A stretch of 64,000 bases of DNA from an uncultured Clostridia bacterium (GCA_934122155.1 CAKOVX010000008.1:1-64000), one strand, 5' to 3'. Shown: positions 46,414 through 57,424, numbered from the stretch's first letter. A program made the numbers and translations. Notes: a model not told the origin generated them from the letters alone.

Positions 46414-47241
46414 TTAGCTTGAATATCTATATTGTGTCATTATATAGTTATTATACCAAGTGTTCATATCAAATTCTTCTACTGTTTTTGGTATGCCATA
46501 GTCTACTCCATATGTCTCTACTGTTATACTTTTTATTACTGGAGCTTTTTTAGGTTTGTCAGATGAAATTTCATTTCCATCACTATCTTTTGGTGCACTT
46601 TCTCCATTTTTTAGTTCTGAACTTCTATAATATACTTCAACATTTGATATTTTTTCAACTATTTCCATTCCTTCTTTTACTTCACCAAAAGCTGCATAGT
46701 AGCCATCTAAGTATGTGTTATCTGCTGTCATAATGAAAAATTGAGAACCAGCTGAATTGTATCCATAAGTTGTTAAAGATGGGTTTATACTACTATAACT
46801 GCTATAATCTTTTCTTGCCATTGATATAACACCTTTTTTGTGTTTTAAGGTATTATTATATCCATTAGCAATAAATTCTCCCTCAATGTTATATGTTTCA
46901 TCTTTTGTTACATTGTCTTTAATATCGCTTAAATTTGGTGAACTTGTTCCATCACCATTTTTGTCTCCTCCTTGAATCATGAAGTCTGGTATTGTTCTAT
47001 GAAATGTTAATCCATTATAGAATCCACGATTTGCTAGCCTAATAAAATTAGCTACTGTATTTGGAGCTTGATCTGGGTATAGTTCAACTTTTATAGTTCC
47101 ATAATCTTCTACTTCAATTGTTGCTACTGGGTTTGGTATATTGGTAGTTGCTTTTTTATAAAACCCATATCCCACAAATCCTATTCCTGCAATTACTAAT
47201 ATAATTGCTATTATTAATAATATAATTTTAAATTTTTGCAT
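46414..47241 (-). CDS. Membrane-anchored cyclophilin-type peptidyl-prolyl isomerase
   Basis: The 275-residue protein has an N-terminal membrane anchor (about 4-28) and a cyclophilin domain on the outer face: TIKVELYPDQAPNTVANFI, NGLTFHRTIPDFMIQGGD (catalytic Arg in FHR) and SQFFIMTADNTYLDGYYAAFGEV. A C-terminal extension (about 230-275) of unknown role follows. It probably helps fold exported proteins. It precedes the pilin-like gene in transcription but is separated by that gene's own promoter. Confidence 0.92.
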   Translation of the reverse strand: MQKFKIILLIIAIILVIAGIGFVGYGFYKKATTNIPNPVATIEVEDYGTIKVELYPDQAPNTVANFIRLANRGFYNGLTFHRTIPDFMIQGGDKNGDGTSSPNLSDIKDNVTKDETYNIEGEFIANGYNNTLKHKKGVISMARKDYSSYSSINPSLTTYGYNSAGSQFFIMTADNTYLDGYYAAFGEVKEGMEIVEKISNVEVYYRSSELKNGESAPKDSDGNEISSDKPKKAPVIKSITVETYGVDYGIPKTVEEFDMNTWYNNYIMTQYRYSS

Positions 47242-47282
47242 GTTTTTCTCCTTTATTTTTAGAATCTTTTTGAATTATATAT

Positions 47283-48362
47283 TTACAATATTAAATTGTC
47301 AAATACAAATTGTTCTTGCATACGTTTCAAAGAGCTTTTGATAGTTCTTGCTCTAATTTCTCCTATTCCATCAACATCATCTAGTTTTTGCAAATCTGCA
47401 TCTAGTATATGTTGGAAAGATTTGAATGATTTAACTAAGTTTTCTACTATGTTACTTGGCATTCTAGGTATCTTGTTAAGTACTCTATACCCTCTAGTAT
47501 AAACTGCGACTTCATCATATGAGTCAAAGTCCTCATACCCTAATAGTTTTGCAATTTTTTCTGCTACCATTAAATCATCATATTCTAAGTTTTTAACTTC
47601 ATCTAATACCTTTTCAGCAGTTCTTTTTTTGCCTGGTGCAATATAGTCTTTAATAATTAAAAGTTCTTCTTGTTCTAAGTCTCCAACTAATTCCTCTAGT
47701 TGCATTTCCAAAAGCCTTCCCTCTTCTCCTAACTCATAAATAGACTTTTGAACTTCTTCAACTATTTTCATTACCATTTCTGCTCTTTGAATTGAAGTTA
47801 TAACATTTTCTAATGTTACAATGTCATTAAACTCGTATTCATTTAATAAGCTTAATTTATTATCAAATACTTTTTTATATTTTTCAACAGTTTGTAAAGC
47901 TTGGTTTGCTTTTGATATTACTTCTGCTGTGTTTTCTAGTACATATCTGTAATTACCTTTAAATATTGTAATTATACTTCTTCTTTGAGATATACTTATA
48001 ACTAAAGCTCCTGTTTGTTTTGCTGTTCTTTCTGCCGTACGGTGTCTTGTTCCTGTTTCTGTTGTTATAATATTAGGTGAAGGAATTATTTGAGTATTGG
48101 CATATAATATTCTTTTTAAATCATTGCTAAGTACAATAGCTCCATCCATTTTTGCTAGCTCATATAGTCTAGATGAAGTATATTCAACATCTAGTTGAAA
48201 TCCACCATCAACTAAGTCTAATACTTCTTTTGTGTCTCCAATTACAATTAAAGCACCAGTTTTTGCTTTTAAAATATTTTCTAGTCCATCACGAATTGGT
48301 GTACCAGGTGCAATCATTTTTAATACTTCTGTAATAACTGCCTCTTCTTTTTTTAAAGCCAT
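47283..48362 (-). CDS. disA: DNA integrity scanning diadenylate cyclase DisA
   Basis: DisA makes c-di-AMP and pauses at branched DNA, where synthesis stops, to delay sporulation. The DAC domain shows LAKMDGAIVLS and the TGTRHRTAERTAKQT motif. A helical spine and a C-terminal helix-hairpin-helix (VDGIGEIRARTIKSSL) follow. At 359 residues it is full length. It is adjacent to radA, whose product binds DisA and inhibits it in Bacillus. Confidence 0.96.
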   Translation of the reverse strand: MALKKEEAVITEVLKMIAPGTPIRDGLENILKAKTGALIVIGDTKEVLDLVDGGFQLDVEYTSSRLYELAKMDGAIVLSNDLKRILYANTQIIPSPNIITTETGTRHRTAERTAKQTGALVISISQRRSIITIFKGNYRYVLENTAEVISKANQALQTVEKYKKVFDNKLSLLNEYEFNDIVTLENVITSIQRAEMVMKIVEEVQKSIYELGEEGRLLEMQLEELVGDLEQEELLIIKDYIAPGKKRTAEKVLDEVKNLEYDDLMVAEKIAKLLGYEDFDSYDEVAVYTRGYRVLNKIPRMPSNIVENLVKSFKSFQHILDADLQKLDDVDGIGEIRARTIKSSLKRMQEQFVFDNLIL

Positions 48363-48410
48363 TTTCCGCCTCCTTATATAGTAACAAACTTTGACAACGT
48401 AAGATGCTAA

Positions 48411-49767
48411 TTATTTTAGTCCAACTGCTTTCATAGCATCACTAACATTCCTAACCCCTATTATATCTAACTTATAGTTTTCTTTCAAGAGTTTTTTATT
48501 ACTTTCTGGTATAATGCAGGTTTTAAATCCTAGTTTTTCTGCCTCTTTTAGTCTTTTATCAATTAAATTGACTGCTCTAACTTCTCCTGTTAAACCAACT
48601 TCTCCAATTATAACGGTCCTTTTATCTATGCTAATATTCTTAAAGCTTGAAGCACATACCAATATTGTACCTAAGTCTACTGCTGGTTCACTTATTTTTA
48701 TTCCACTTACTACGTTTAAATAAATATCTTGTGAACTTAATGCTAGGCCTGCTCTTTTTTCTAGAACAGCTACTAATAGTGTAAGTCTATTATAATCAAT
48801 TCCATTTGCTGCTCTACGTGGAAGTCCAAAAACTGTTGGAGTTGTTAGTGCTTGAAGTTCAATAAGTAATGGTCTTGTGCCTTCCATTGTTGCTACAATT
48901 ACTGAACCTGATGGGTTATCTTCTCTTTCTGAAATAAGGACAGATGATGGATTTGTAATTTCAACCATTCCTTCACTTTGCATTTCAAACATTCCTACTT
49001 CATTTGTTGACCCAAAACGATTTTTTACTCCACGCAAAATTCTATATGAGAAGTATCTTTCTCCTTCCAAGTATAGTACTGTATCTACCATATGTTCTAG
49101 TACTCTTGGTCCTGCTATATTTCCTTCTTTAGTAACATGTCCTATTATAATTGTTGTAATTTCGTTACTTTTGCATACGCGCATAATTCTTGCTGTAATT
49201 TCACGTACTTGACTGACAGTTCCTGCTGCTGAAGATATTTCATCTGAGTACATAGTTTGTATTGAGTCTATAATTACAAGTTTTGGCTTAATTTCTAAAA
49301 TAGAGTTTTCTATAAGCTCTATGTCTGTTTCTCCTAAGAATAAAATGTCATCATTATGAATGCCTAATCTGTCTGCTCTTAATTTTATTTGTTCTGCCGA
49401 TTCTTCTCCTGAGACATATAAAACTTTACCATCTCCTTGTACTTTATCACAAAGTTGTAAAATTAAAGTGGACTTACCAATTCCAGGTTCTCCACCTAAT
49501 AGCACAAGTGAGCCTTTTACTAGGCCTCCGCCTAGTACTCTATCCAATTCTCCTATTCCAGTATGTGTACGTATTGCATCTTTTCCAATTACTTCATTTA
49601 AAGCTTTTGGAGTAACTTTTTTTCTTTCTCCAGAGCTTGTTGTTTCTTTTGAAATTTTTTCTTCATAAAAGCTATTCCATTCATTGCATCCGTGGGCATT
49701 TGCCTAACCATTTAGTTGACTCATACCCACAACTGCTACATACAAATACAGTTTTTGCCTTAGCCAT
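48411..49767 (-). CDS. radA: DNA repair protein RadA, with a +1 frameshift at a CGG codon
   Basis: RadA is a RecA-like helicase that extends recombination intermediates. From ATG 49767 the zero frame gives [16 protein letters not shown] and KWLGKCP, then CGG (codon 26, 49690-49692), ATG CAA TGA. Skipping the C gives [13 protein letters not shown], which completes the CxxC...CxxC zinc finger, and an open frame of 426 residues. The sum of 451 residues is the normal RadA length. Downstream are Walker [11 protein letters not shown], the KNRFG motif and the C-terminal Lon-like domain ([13 protein letters not shown]). Frame and glycine are restored exactly as in hrcA and ftsK. If the shift does not occur, translation stops after 28 residues. 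Confidence 0.88.
49689..49692 (-). other. +1 frameshift site in radA (CCA CGG A)
   Basis: Zero-frame codons TGC CCA CGG ATG CAA TGA. Without the C: TGC CCA GGA TGC AAT GAA TGG, the conserved second CPxC of the RadA zinc finger. Confidence 0.8.
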
Positions 49768-49785
49768 TTGCTTCTCCTTCTTTTT

Positions 49786-51723
49786 TTATTCACATAAACT
49801 TACAAACATTGCATGTGCCCATGCTAGTCCATTTACCCATGCTGGTGTCATTGTTTTATTATCTACTTGTTCTGCTATAAAACCGTGCTCATTTGCTGAT
49901 TTTATAACAAATTCTATACACTCATTTGCCTTTCTTTTTTCTCCAGATTTTTGGTAATACATTGCCATCCATAAAGTTGCTATTGTCCATGGATTTTTTC
50001 CTTCACAATAGTTGTCATTTTCATATCTTAAATATCCACCTGTATACGTTCTTAATGTCATATTTATTTTTTCTATTGTATTTAATACTTTCTTTTCTTT
50101 TGGAGAGAAAATATCAAATGGTGTTACTAAGCCTAGTAAGCTTATATCTGTTTTTTCATCTTTTAAATTTCTTGTAAACGTTTTTGTTCTTTCATTGTAT
50201 AAGTTGTTTGAAATATATTTTTTTATTTCTTGATTATATTTTTTAGTAGCATTTTCTAGTTTATTCATTGCTTCTACTTTTAAGCGGTTATTTTGCTCAT
50301 ATTCTGGTTTTAATACAGAATGAATTTCTGTTATTGCATCAAAGGCAGAATAAATACATGCTAAAGAATATAAATGTGTTCCTTCACTTTCTTCCCACAA
50401 GTCATAGCTATCTGGTAGCTTGTTTCTGTTTTCAGTATGGTAAGTTGCTTCAATTTCATTTTTTACAATGTCAGATTTGTCCTTTGTTCCTAAAATATTA
50501 TCCATATATGTGCACAGAAATTTAACTGCTTTTTCGCACATTTTATATGTATCTTTTAAGAATTTTACATCTTTGGTAGCTTTGTAATGTTCATAAACTC
50601 CAAAAACTACACTTGCTGTTTCGTCTATTTGATAGCCCCAGCATGGTGCTAATCTTTTATCTGTATAAAATCTTTGCTCCCACATACCATTTTTATTTTG
50701 TGTATCTTTACAAAAAATTTTATAAAACTTTTCTGTTTCTTTTGTCATTTTCAAGTTGTCTAAAGCTCTTGTAATAAATACAGCATCTCTTGGCCAACAA
50801 TAGCTATATCTTCCACATTTAGTCATATCTTCATCAACTTCTACTGCTGCAGATATTCCACCTGTTTCTTGATTTATTAGTAATGGAAATAGCAAAATAC
50901 TTCTTTTATATATTTGGTTAAACTTTTTATTTAAAGTATTTGTTTCTTTTTTTAATTCTATTCCAATATGCTCTTTTACGTATTTTTTCCAATATTTTTC
51001 TACTGTTTGCTCTTCTTTTTTTACATCTAGCTTCTTAATTTCTGTTAATTCTTTATTTAATATTTCTTCTGTTTCATCACTCTTCTTGAAGTACAAGTAT
51101 ACTGTTAGTTCTTTTTTCTCATTTGGTTTTAATGTTCCTATATCATAGCTTATACTAGAGTCACATGACATTCCTATATAGTCTTTATCCTTTATAACTC
51201 CACTTAATATATTTTCTTTAGTGTTATTTATTTGATAACTTAGAAATGGCTTGTCTGAAAATGTATACATAGTATAATCATGACAATATTGAATTAAAGT
51301 ATTGTTTTTAACTTCACCACTCACCATATTGTTATAGTCTGTCAAAAGTTTAGAATGTACTAAAAAGTTTACACTTAATTCTATATTATTTTTGTTTTCA
51401 AATTCGTATTTTTTTACTAATACTGAGTTTTTTAATAAAGCAAAATCAGTTTGTTTTATTTTCAAGTTAAAATATGTATTTGTAATTTCAGTATGTAAAA
51501 TGTTAGTGTCTTCAGTATAGTATTGATTGTATTGATTATTTATATCTTCATGTAAATATATTATCCCTGAGTCATTTATTTTTACTCCTGTTTTAAATTC
51601 ATCTATCCAATTTCTAAAGTCAGGAAATGGGTATATTACACGAAGTAATTCCCCATTTTTAGTATAACTAGCGGTAATATTTTTACCACCAATTATAGCA
51701 TCATTATTATATTTAGTTTTCAT
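49786..51723 (-). CDS. Glycoside hydrolase family 15 (glucoamylase-like) protein
   Basis: The 645-residue enzyme has an N-terminal beta-sandwich (about 1-260) and an (alpha/alpha)6 barrel with the GH15 motifs RYSYCWPRDAVFITRAL, the catalytic Glu region ETASVVFGVYEHY, and DLWEESEGTHLYSLACIY. No signal peptide is seen, so it probably works in the cytoplasm on alpha-glucans such as glycogen, trehalose or maltodextrin. Its place between radA and a beta-CASP nuclease gives no metabolic context. Confidence 0.85.
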   Translation of the reverse strand: MKTKYNNDAIIGGKNITASYTKNGELLRVIYPFPDFRNWIDEFKTGVKINDSGIIYLHEDINNQYNQYYTEDTNILHTEITNTYFNLKIKQTDFALLKNSVLVKKYEFENKNNIELSVNFLVHSKLLTDYNNMVSGEVKNNTLIQYCHDYTMYTFSDKPFLSYQINNTKENILSGVIKDKDYIGMSCDSSISYDIGTLKPNEKKELTVYLYFKKSDETEEILNKELTEIKKLDVKKEEQTVEKYWKKYVKEHIGIELKKETNTLNKKFNQIYKRSILLFPLLINQETGGISAAVEVDEDMTKCGRYSYCWPRDAVFITRALDNLKMTKETEKFYKIFCKDTQNKNGMWEQRFYTDKRLAPCWGYQIDETASVVFGVYEHYKATKDVKFLKDTYKMCEKAVKFLCTYMDNILGTKDKSDIVKNEIEATYHTENRNKLPDSYDLWEESEGTHLYSLACIYSAFDAITEIHSVLKPEYEQNNRLKVEAMNKLENATKKYNQEIKKYISNNLYNERTKTFTRNLKDEKTDISLLGLVTPFDIFSPKEKKVLNTIEKINMTLRTYTGGYLRYENDNYCEGKNPWTIATLWMAMYYQKSGEKRKANECIEFVIKSANEHGFIAEQVDNKTMTPAWVNGLAWAHAMFVSLCE

Positions 51724-51736
51724 TAGTTTTCCCTCT

Positions 51737-53386
51737 TTAATTTTTTTCTACGATTTTTACAATTTGGTCTTCTATTTCTTTTAGTCTTAATTTTAGTAAA
51801 CTTATTTCTTCTTCATTATCTTTTTTAGCTAAATAATCTTCTTTTACAATTGTTTCCATATCATTTAATTCATTCTTTAATACTCTTATTTTGTCTATAA
51901 CATCACGTCTTATACTCATTTGAGGTGTTATTGGAGCTACTGTTTGTTCCATAGTTAAGTTTTCATCTAATGTGTATGTTTGGCCATATTCTGGAATAGT
52001 TACAGGTAACCCTATTTCATCAACAATTTTTGATTTTAATATTTCTTGGCCCTCTGGTTCCCCATGAACTAAAAAGATATGTTTTGGTTTTGTAATAAAT
52101 GAATATACAAAATTCATAAGCCATTCTTGGTCTGCATGACCTGAATATCCCTCAATATATTCTATTCTTGCATTTACAGCAATTTCCTCACCAAATATTT
52201 TAACTCTTTTTTCTCCATCAACAATTCTTCTTCCTAATGTTCCTGGTGCTTGATAGCCTACAAATAAAATTGTGCTATTAGGGTCCCATAAATGGTGTTT
52301 TAGATGATGTTTAATTCTTCCTACTTCACACATACCACTAGCAGAAATAATAATTGCTGATTCATTTTTTTCATTTAATGCTTTTGATTCATCTGCTGTT
52401 CTTGTAAATTGTAATCCTGGAAATTCTAGTGGGTTATCTCCACTTTCAATAATTGCTTGCGTTTCTTCATCAAATAAGTTTGCGTTTTCCTTAAATATTT
52501 CTGTTGCCGAAATTGCAAGTGGACTATCAACATATACTGGTGCCCTCATCAATGTTGCATATTTTTTCTTAAAGTCTTCATCATCTTGAATGTCTTTTAA
52601 ATTATTTAATTCATATAAGATTTCTTGTGTTCTTCCAACTGCAAATGATGGTATAACAACAGTTCCACCTTTATCTAAGGTCTCTGAAACTATATTTAAG
52701 AATAAATTTGCTTTGTCATCATTTCTTATGTGCAATCTTCCACCATATGTTGACTCCATGACTAAGTAATCGGCTGTTTCTATCATTGTTGGCGAAGATA
52801 GAAGTGGAATATCATTATTTCCTAAGTCTCCTGTAAATACCGCCTTAGTCTCTTTTCCATCTTCTTTTACCCATATTTCAATGATTGCTGAACCAAGCAT
52901 ATGTCCTGCATCATTAAAACGCACATAAATATTAGGGTCTATCTCTATAATTTCATCATAATTTACTGGTTTAAAAATTTCCATTGTATCTATACCATCT
53001 TGAGCTGTGTATAGTGGTGGAAGTGGTTCTTTACCCTCTCTTTTTCTTTTTCTGTTTCTCCATTCAATTTCTTGTTCTTGAATATGTCCACTATCTGGAA
53101 GCATTATTGAACATAAGTCTCTTGTAGCTTTAGTTGTTATAACTGGGTTTCTATATCCTTCCTTATATAGTTTTGGAATTCTACCTGAGTGGTCAATATG
53201 TGCATGTGTTAATAACATAAAATCAATTTCATTTACATCATATGCAAATGGTTCATGGTTTTGCATTTCGTCTCTATCTCCACCTTGATACATTCCACAA
53301 TCAACTAAAAACTTTTTGCCTGCCCCTTCTACTAAAAAGTTAGAACCAGTAACCATTTTGGTTGCACCTAAAAATGTTATTTTCAT
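51737..53386 (-). CDS. Metallo-beta-lactamase/beta-CASP RNA hydrolase
   Basis: The 549-residue protein has the metal motif THAHIDHSGRIPKL, the beta-CASP domain (VVIPSFAVGRTQEILYEL, SASGMCEVGRIKHHL) and the C-terminal ribonuclease specificity segment ending VHGEPEG. This is the CPSF73-like prokaryotic group, most of which are RNases. The C-terminus continues as a 70-residue coiled coil, longer than in the core family. A GGAG site precedes ATG 53386. Confidence 0.88.
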   Translation of the reverse strand: MKITFLGATKMVTGSNFLVEGAGKKFLVDCGMYQGGDRDEMQNHEPFAYDVNEIDFMLLTHAHIDHSGRIPKLYKEGYRNPVITTKATRDLCSIMLPDSGHIQEQEIEWRNRKRKREGKEPLPPLYTAQDGIDTMEIFKPVNYDEIIEIDPNIYVRFNDAGHMLGSAIIEIWVKEDGKETKAVFTGDLGNNDIPLLSSPTMIETADYLVMESTYGGRLHIRNDDKANLFLNIVSETLDKGGTVVIPSFAVGRTQEILYELNNLKDIQDDEDFKKKYATLMRAPVYVDSPLAISATEIFKENANLFDEETQAIIESGDNPLEFPGLQFTRTADESKALNEKNESAIIISASGMCEVGRIKHHLKHHLWDPNSTILFVGYQAPGTLGRRIVDGEKRVKIFGEEIAVNARIEYIEGYSGHADQEWLMNFVYSFITKPKHIFLVHGEPEGQEILKSKIVDEIGLPVTIPEYGQTYTLDENLTMEQTVAPITPQMSIRRDVIDKIRVLKNELNDMETIVKEDYLAKKDNEEEISLLKLRLKEIEDQIVKIVEKN

Positions 53387-53401
53387 AAACTTCTCCTTTT
53401 C

Positions 53402-54946
53402 TTAAACAAATAATTTGGTTTTTTTATTTAATTTAATTGTTTTATTACTGTGAATTTCAATTCTTGTTTCTAATATATTTGTGTCATAATATTCTATAAA
53501 TAGTCTTCCGTCTTCAACTTTTGTCTCTATTACCATGTTGTTTAAGTCTATCATTTTGCTGTCAAATATTTTACTTATGATTTCATAATTAACTTTTTCG
53601 TCTTTAGTTACATCTTCTATTGCATTTAAAGTTCTTGCCTTTTCATAAAGAATTTCTGTTGTTTCATCAAATTTGCCTTTTAGTTTTTCTACATCTTTTA
53701 ATCTTGTTTCTTCATCTAACATTAAAAGACCAAAATATCTTAATTCATAAATATATTTTACAATTTCTTGTTTTGTTGCAGATTTCATTATTTTAATCTT
53801 AAAACATTCTAAAAATAAACTACATAATTCTAACATTGGTTCTATTGACTTTGGTTTATTATTTAAATCAATAGAATTCAAAAAGCTGCACTTTTTTGCT
53901 ATTTCACTTTTACGTTCTACATATCCTTTTGGTTCTAACAAACTATTACATTTTTTTATGTCATTTACATACTCTTGTCTTTCTACTTCTAGTTTATTTG
54001 CTAATTGCCTTACACTAAAAATTTTTTCTTTGTTTGAAAGCTTAGAATTTCTAGTATCATATTCTATTTTTAATAATTCTTGATTATTCAATAGCTTATC
54101 TACTTTTTCTATTTTTTTAGTTAACTCTTTTTTTTCTTTTGTAATTTTTTCTAAATACTTTTCTTTGTTTTCTAGCTCTTTTAATTCATGCTGATTTTCG
54201 TTTTGCAAAGTTTGCCACATTTTTAATTCTGTTTCATCACTTTGGCATTTTTGTTCTATTGATATTTTACACAAAATTTTTACTATCTGACTGGCTCTTT
54301 CTTCTCCAAAATTTTCTGTTAGTTTATCTTTTGTAAGCATTAAATAGTCTGCTAATTTACTTGTATTGTTAATCCATTTTTCTATAAATTCATAGTCTAG
54401 TAAATATACTAAAACTTGAAATATTATATTAGTCTCAATATTTTCAATATCTTTTACAGATATATCCCATGACCAACCATTAAAATCGCGAATTACTTCT
54501 GCTTCATTTGTAGAATTGGCCGTATTTAAAAAATAACTAATTGATGGCTCTAAAATATTTTCTTCTGTTGCTAAATTTATTTTTTCTTGTCCAATAGCTA
54601 ATAAACTTTTTAGTAGTACTAATTCATTACCTAATGCTATTATTTTTCCTTTTTCTTTATCTATTTTAAACTTTTCATTTGTTTCAGAAAAATCATTTGT
54701 AACTATTACTTCATTACATTTGTTTTTTATAATGTTTATTATTCTTTCTAAAAACTCGCCTTTATCACATACTTGTACTTTTGTTTTTTCATAATCTTTA
54801 TATGAATTTTCAATTTTATAAACCATGCTTAAAAGAAGGTTTTTAGTATCTACTGAAAAATCTTTTTCTTCTAAAACCTCTTCTAGACTATTTGTATAGT
54901 CTTTAATATGAATTCTACGCAATAATTTTTCTGCTTTTCTCTCCAT
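53402..54946 (-). CDS. Cytoplasmic coiled-coil protein of unknown function
   Basis: I do not recognise this 514-residue protein. It has no membrane segment or signal. Residues about 235-330 form a strong coiled coil (LKELENKEKYLEKITKEKKELTK at its core). The flanking parts are mostly helical, and the last 40 residues look beta-rich (VIETKVEDGRLFIEYYD). It lies between ftsK and the beta-CASP gene, in one direction with short gaps, so it is probably co-transcribed with them. A role with DNA or RNA handling would be guesswork. Confidence 0.75.
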   Translation of the reverse strand: MERKAEKLLRRIHIKDYTNSLEEVLEEKDFSVDTKNLLLSMVYKIENSYKDYEKTKVQVCDKGEFLERIINIIKNKCNEVIVTNDFSETNEKFKIDKEKGKIIALGNELVLLKSLLAIGQEKINLATEENILEPSISYFLNTANSTNEAEVIRDFNGWSWDISVKDIENIETNIIFQVLVYLLDYEFIEKWINNTSKLADYLMLTKDKLTENFGEERASQIVKILCKISIEQKCQSDETELKMWQTLQNENQHELKELENKEKYLEKITKEKKELTKKIEKVDKLLNNQELLKIEYDTRNSKLSNKEKIFSVRQLANKLEVERQEYVNDIKKCNSLLEPKGYVERKSEIAKKCSFLNSIDLNNKPKSIEPMLELCSLFLECFKIKIMKSATKQEIVKYIYELRYFGLLMLDEETRLKDVEKLKGKFDETTEILYEKARTLNAIEDVTKDEKVNYEIISKIFDSKMIDLNNMVIETKVEDGRLFIEYYDTNILETRIEIHSNKTIKLNKKTKLFV

Positions 54947-54964
54947 TATTTTCCTCTTGAATAA

Positions 54965-57317
54965 TTATTCTTCTGTGTTTTCCGTGGTTGCCATTTTCAA
55001 TTCTTGCCATTTTTCTTTCGACATAAGTACTTCACGAGGTTTGCTTCCTTGATATCCAGATATAACTCCTCTTTCTTCCATTTGGTCAATTATTCTTCCT
55101 GCTCTTGCATATCCTACTTTAAATCTTCTTTGTATAAATGAAGTAGATGCCTGTCTTGTGTCTACAACCGTATCTATTGCTTCCATTAGCAGTGGGTCTG
55201 TTCCATCATCATCAGCTGCTTGTTCAGCCTCTAAGTCTTTTTCTGTTTTGTTTGCATTTTCAATTTGTTCTATTATATCTTCATTATATTTAACTTCTCC
55301 ATTTGCTTTAATAAAGTCTACAATTTTTTCTACTTCTTTGTCTGAAACAAATGCACCTTGAATTCTAGTAGGCTTTGTTGCGCCTGCTGGATAGAATAGC
55401 ATATCGCCTTTACCAAGTAATTTTTCTGCTCCAACCATATCTAATATTGTTCTTGAATCAATTTGTGATGATACTGCAAATGAAATTCTTGATGGTATAT
55501 TAGCTTTAATAATACCTGTAATGACATCTACTGATGGTCTTTGTGTTGCAATTACTAGGTGCATTCCAGCGGCTCTTGCTTTTTGTGCCAAACGGCAAAT
55601 CGAGTCTTCAACATCTTTTGAGGCTACCATCATTAAATCTGCAAGCTCATCTATAATAATAACAATTTGAGGTAATACTCCTGTGTCTTCTTGTTTAGAT
55701 AATTCATTATATCCTTTTATGTCTCTAACACCTTTTTTAGCAAAAATTTGATAACGATTTTCCATTTCTTGTACTGCCCATGCTAGTGCTCCAGCTGCCT
55801 TTTTTGGATCTGTTACAACTGGAATAAGTAGATGTGGTATTCCATTATATACTGAAAGTTCAACAACCTTTGGGTCAACCATTAAAAGCTTTACTTCACT
55901 GGGTTTTGCTTTATATATTATACTTGAAATTAATGTATTTATACATACACTCTTACCCGAACCTGTTGCACCAGCAATCAAAACATGTGGCATTTTAGCT
56001 ATATCTGTAACTACTGGTTCTCCTGCCACATCTTTACCAAGCCCAAATGCTAATTTTGATTTATGTTCTTGAAATTCTTTTGATTCTATTATTTCTCTAA
56101 AGTGAACCAATTCGTTTTCTTTATTTGGTATTTCAATTCCAACTGCTTGCTTGCCTGGAATTGGTGCCTCAATACGAATACTTTCAGCTGCTAAGTTAAG
56201 AGCAATATCATCTGCTAAATTTGCAATTTTGCTAACACGCACACCCTCTGCTGGTTTTAATTCATATCTAGTAATTGCTGGACCAACAGATACATTTTCA
56301 ACTTTTGCTGAAACGCCAAAACTATATAATGTTTTTTGCAATTTGGTGGCTGTATCCATTACAGCCTTTTTTCCACCTTTGTTTGCTTTTTTCTCTGGTT
56401 CAGTTAATAACTGTACTGGTGGGAATTCATAATTTTCATCTTCTTCAGTAATTGTATGTTCTAATTGCAATACCTCTTTTGTCTTATCTTCTTTTTGTTG
56501 TTCTACTTTTTTAAATAAATTAGCATCTATTACATCTGGTGAAGATTCCTCTTTTTTCTTTCCAAAGAATGGTATTGTCAAATCATCATGATTATATTTC
56601 TTTTTATCTTCTTTTTCATCTATATTTATTGTTAATTGGTCTTCAAATTGAGATGCTAGCTTTTCAGCTTCTTCTTGTTCTCTTATTTTTTTGCTCTTTT
56701 TATCTTCTTGAATAACCGTTTCTTCATTATAAATACGTCTGCTCCTTTTTTCTTTTTTCTTTTCAGCTTTTCTTTCTTCCATTTCGTCTAAAAGATTACT
56801 AATCATTTCGGCAGGTCTAATTCCAAACATAAATACTACTAAAATAACTGCTATACCTATTGTAAATATTACTGCTCCCGTTGCTCCCAATGCTTTAATT
56901 AAAGGTACTGCTATTATTGCTCCAACTGCTCCTCCGTCCTATGTCTTTTTCACCAAGGTAATAAGCATCTTCTATAATTTTGCTAAACTCTTTTTCTGTT
57001 GAAAGGTTGCCTTTTCCAACTTGAAATATACTAAGCATTGCTGCAACACATAGTAAAAACACTCCATATTGAATTAACTTATGTGTCATATATTCTTTAT
57101 CATTATGTGTCATATATATTGCAATTAGTAAAGTTCCTATTGGAATAATGTATTTTATAAAGCCCATTATTCCTCCTAGCATAGGACTTAACACTTTTCC
57201 TATACTTCCTGATTTTGCATATATTAAAATCATTAATAATATGCTTAATATAACTAATGCTACTACTGCAACATTTATATCTACTGTTTTTTTCTTTTTT
57301 CTTCCTCTTTTAGCCAC
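54965..57317 (-). CDS. ftsK: DNA translocase FtsK/SpoIIIE, with a +1 frameshift at a CGG codon
   Basis: This ATPase pumps DNA through the closing septum. Codons 1-127 encode a basic start ([11 protein letters not shown]) and membrane helices. Codon 128 in zero frame is CGG (56934-56936), after DIG; the frame then ends 13 codons later. Skipping the C reads [17 protein letters not shown], continuing the last helices ([18 protein letters not shown]) and the whole motor. The total of 783 residues is normal. The motor shows [15 protein letters not shown] (Walker A), [12 protein letters not shown] (Walker B) and the gamma domain at the end ([19 protein letters not shown]). Without the shift only a 140-residue membrane fragment is made. 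The repair site is of the same kind as in hrcA and radA. Confidence 0.9.
56933..56936 (-). other. +1 frameshift site in ftsK (GGA CGG A)
   Basis: Zero-frame codons ATA GGA CGG AGG AGC. Without the C: ATA GGA GGA GGA GCA GTT, that is I G G G A V inside a membrane helix hairpin. Confidence 0.8.
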
Positions 57318-57382
57318 TAATATTTCTCCCTTTCTTTTTATTGCTTTATAATCTCTTTTTAAGAATTATTCTTATACAATAA

Positions 57383-57412
57383 AAATAAGCCAGACGTCTC
57401 AAGATGTCTGAC
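57383..57412 (-). terminator. Terminator after the 57425 gene
   Basis: Stem cagac..gtctg with inner loop, followed by a TTATTTTTATTG run on the minus strand, just past the stop at 57425. Confidence 0.65.
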
Positions 57413-57424
57413 TCTTCAAAATTA

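Noticed and set aside
33394..56936. The three CGG frameshifts as ordinary sequencing or assembly errors
   Set aside because: Not fully excluded, but unlikely: none lies in a homopolymer, all add a C before GG in the same reading phase, all restore glycine, and the codon is otherwise absent. Random errors would hit other contexts.
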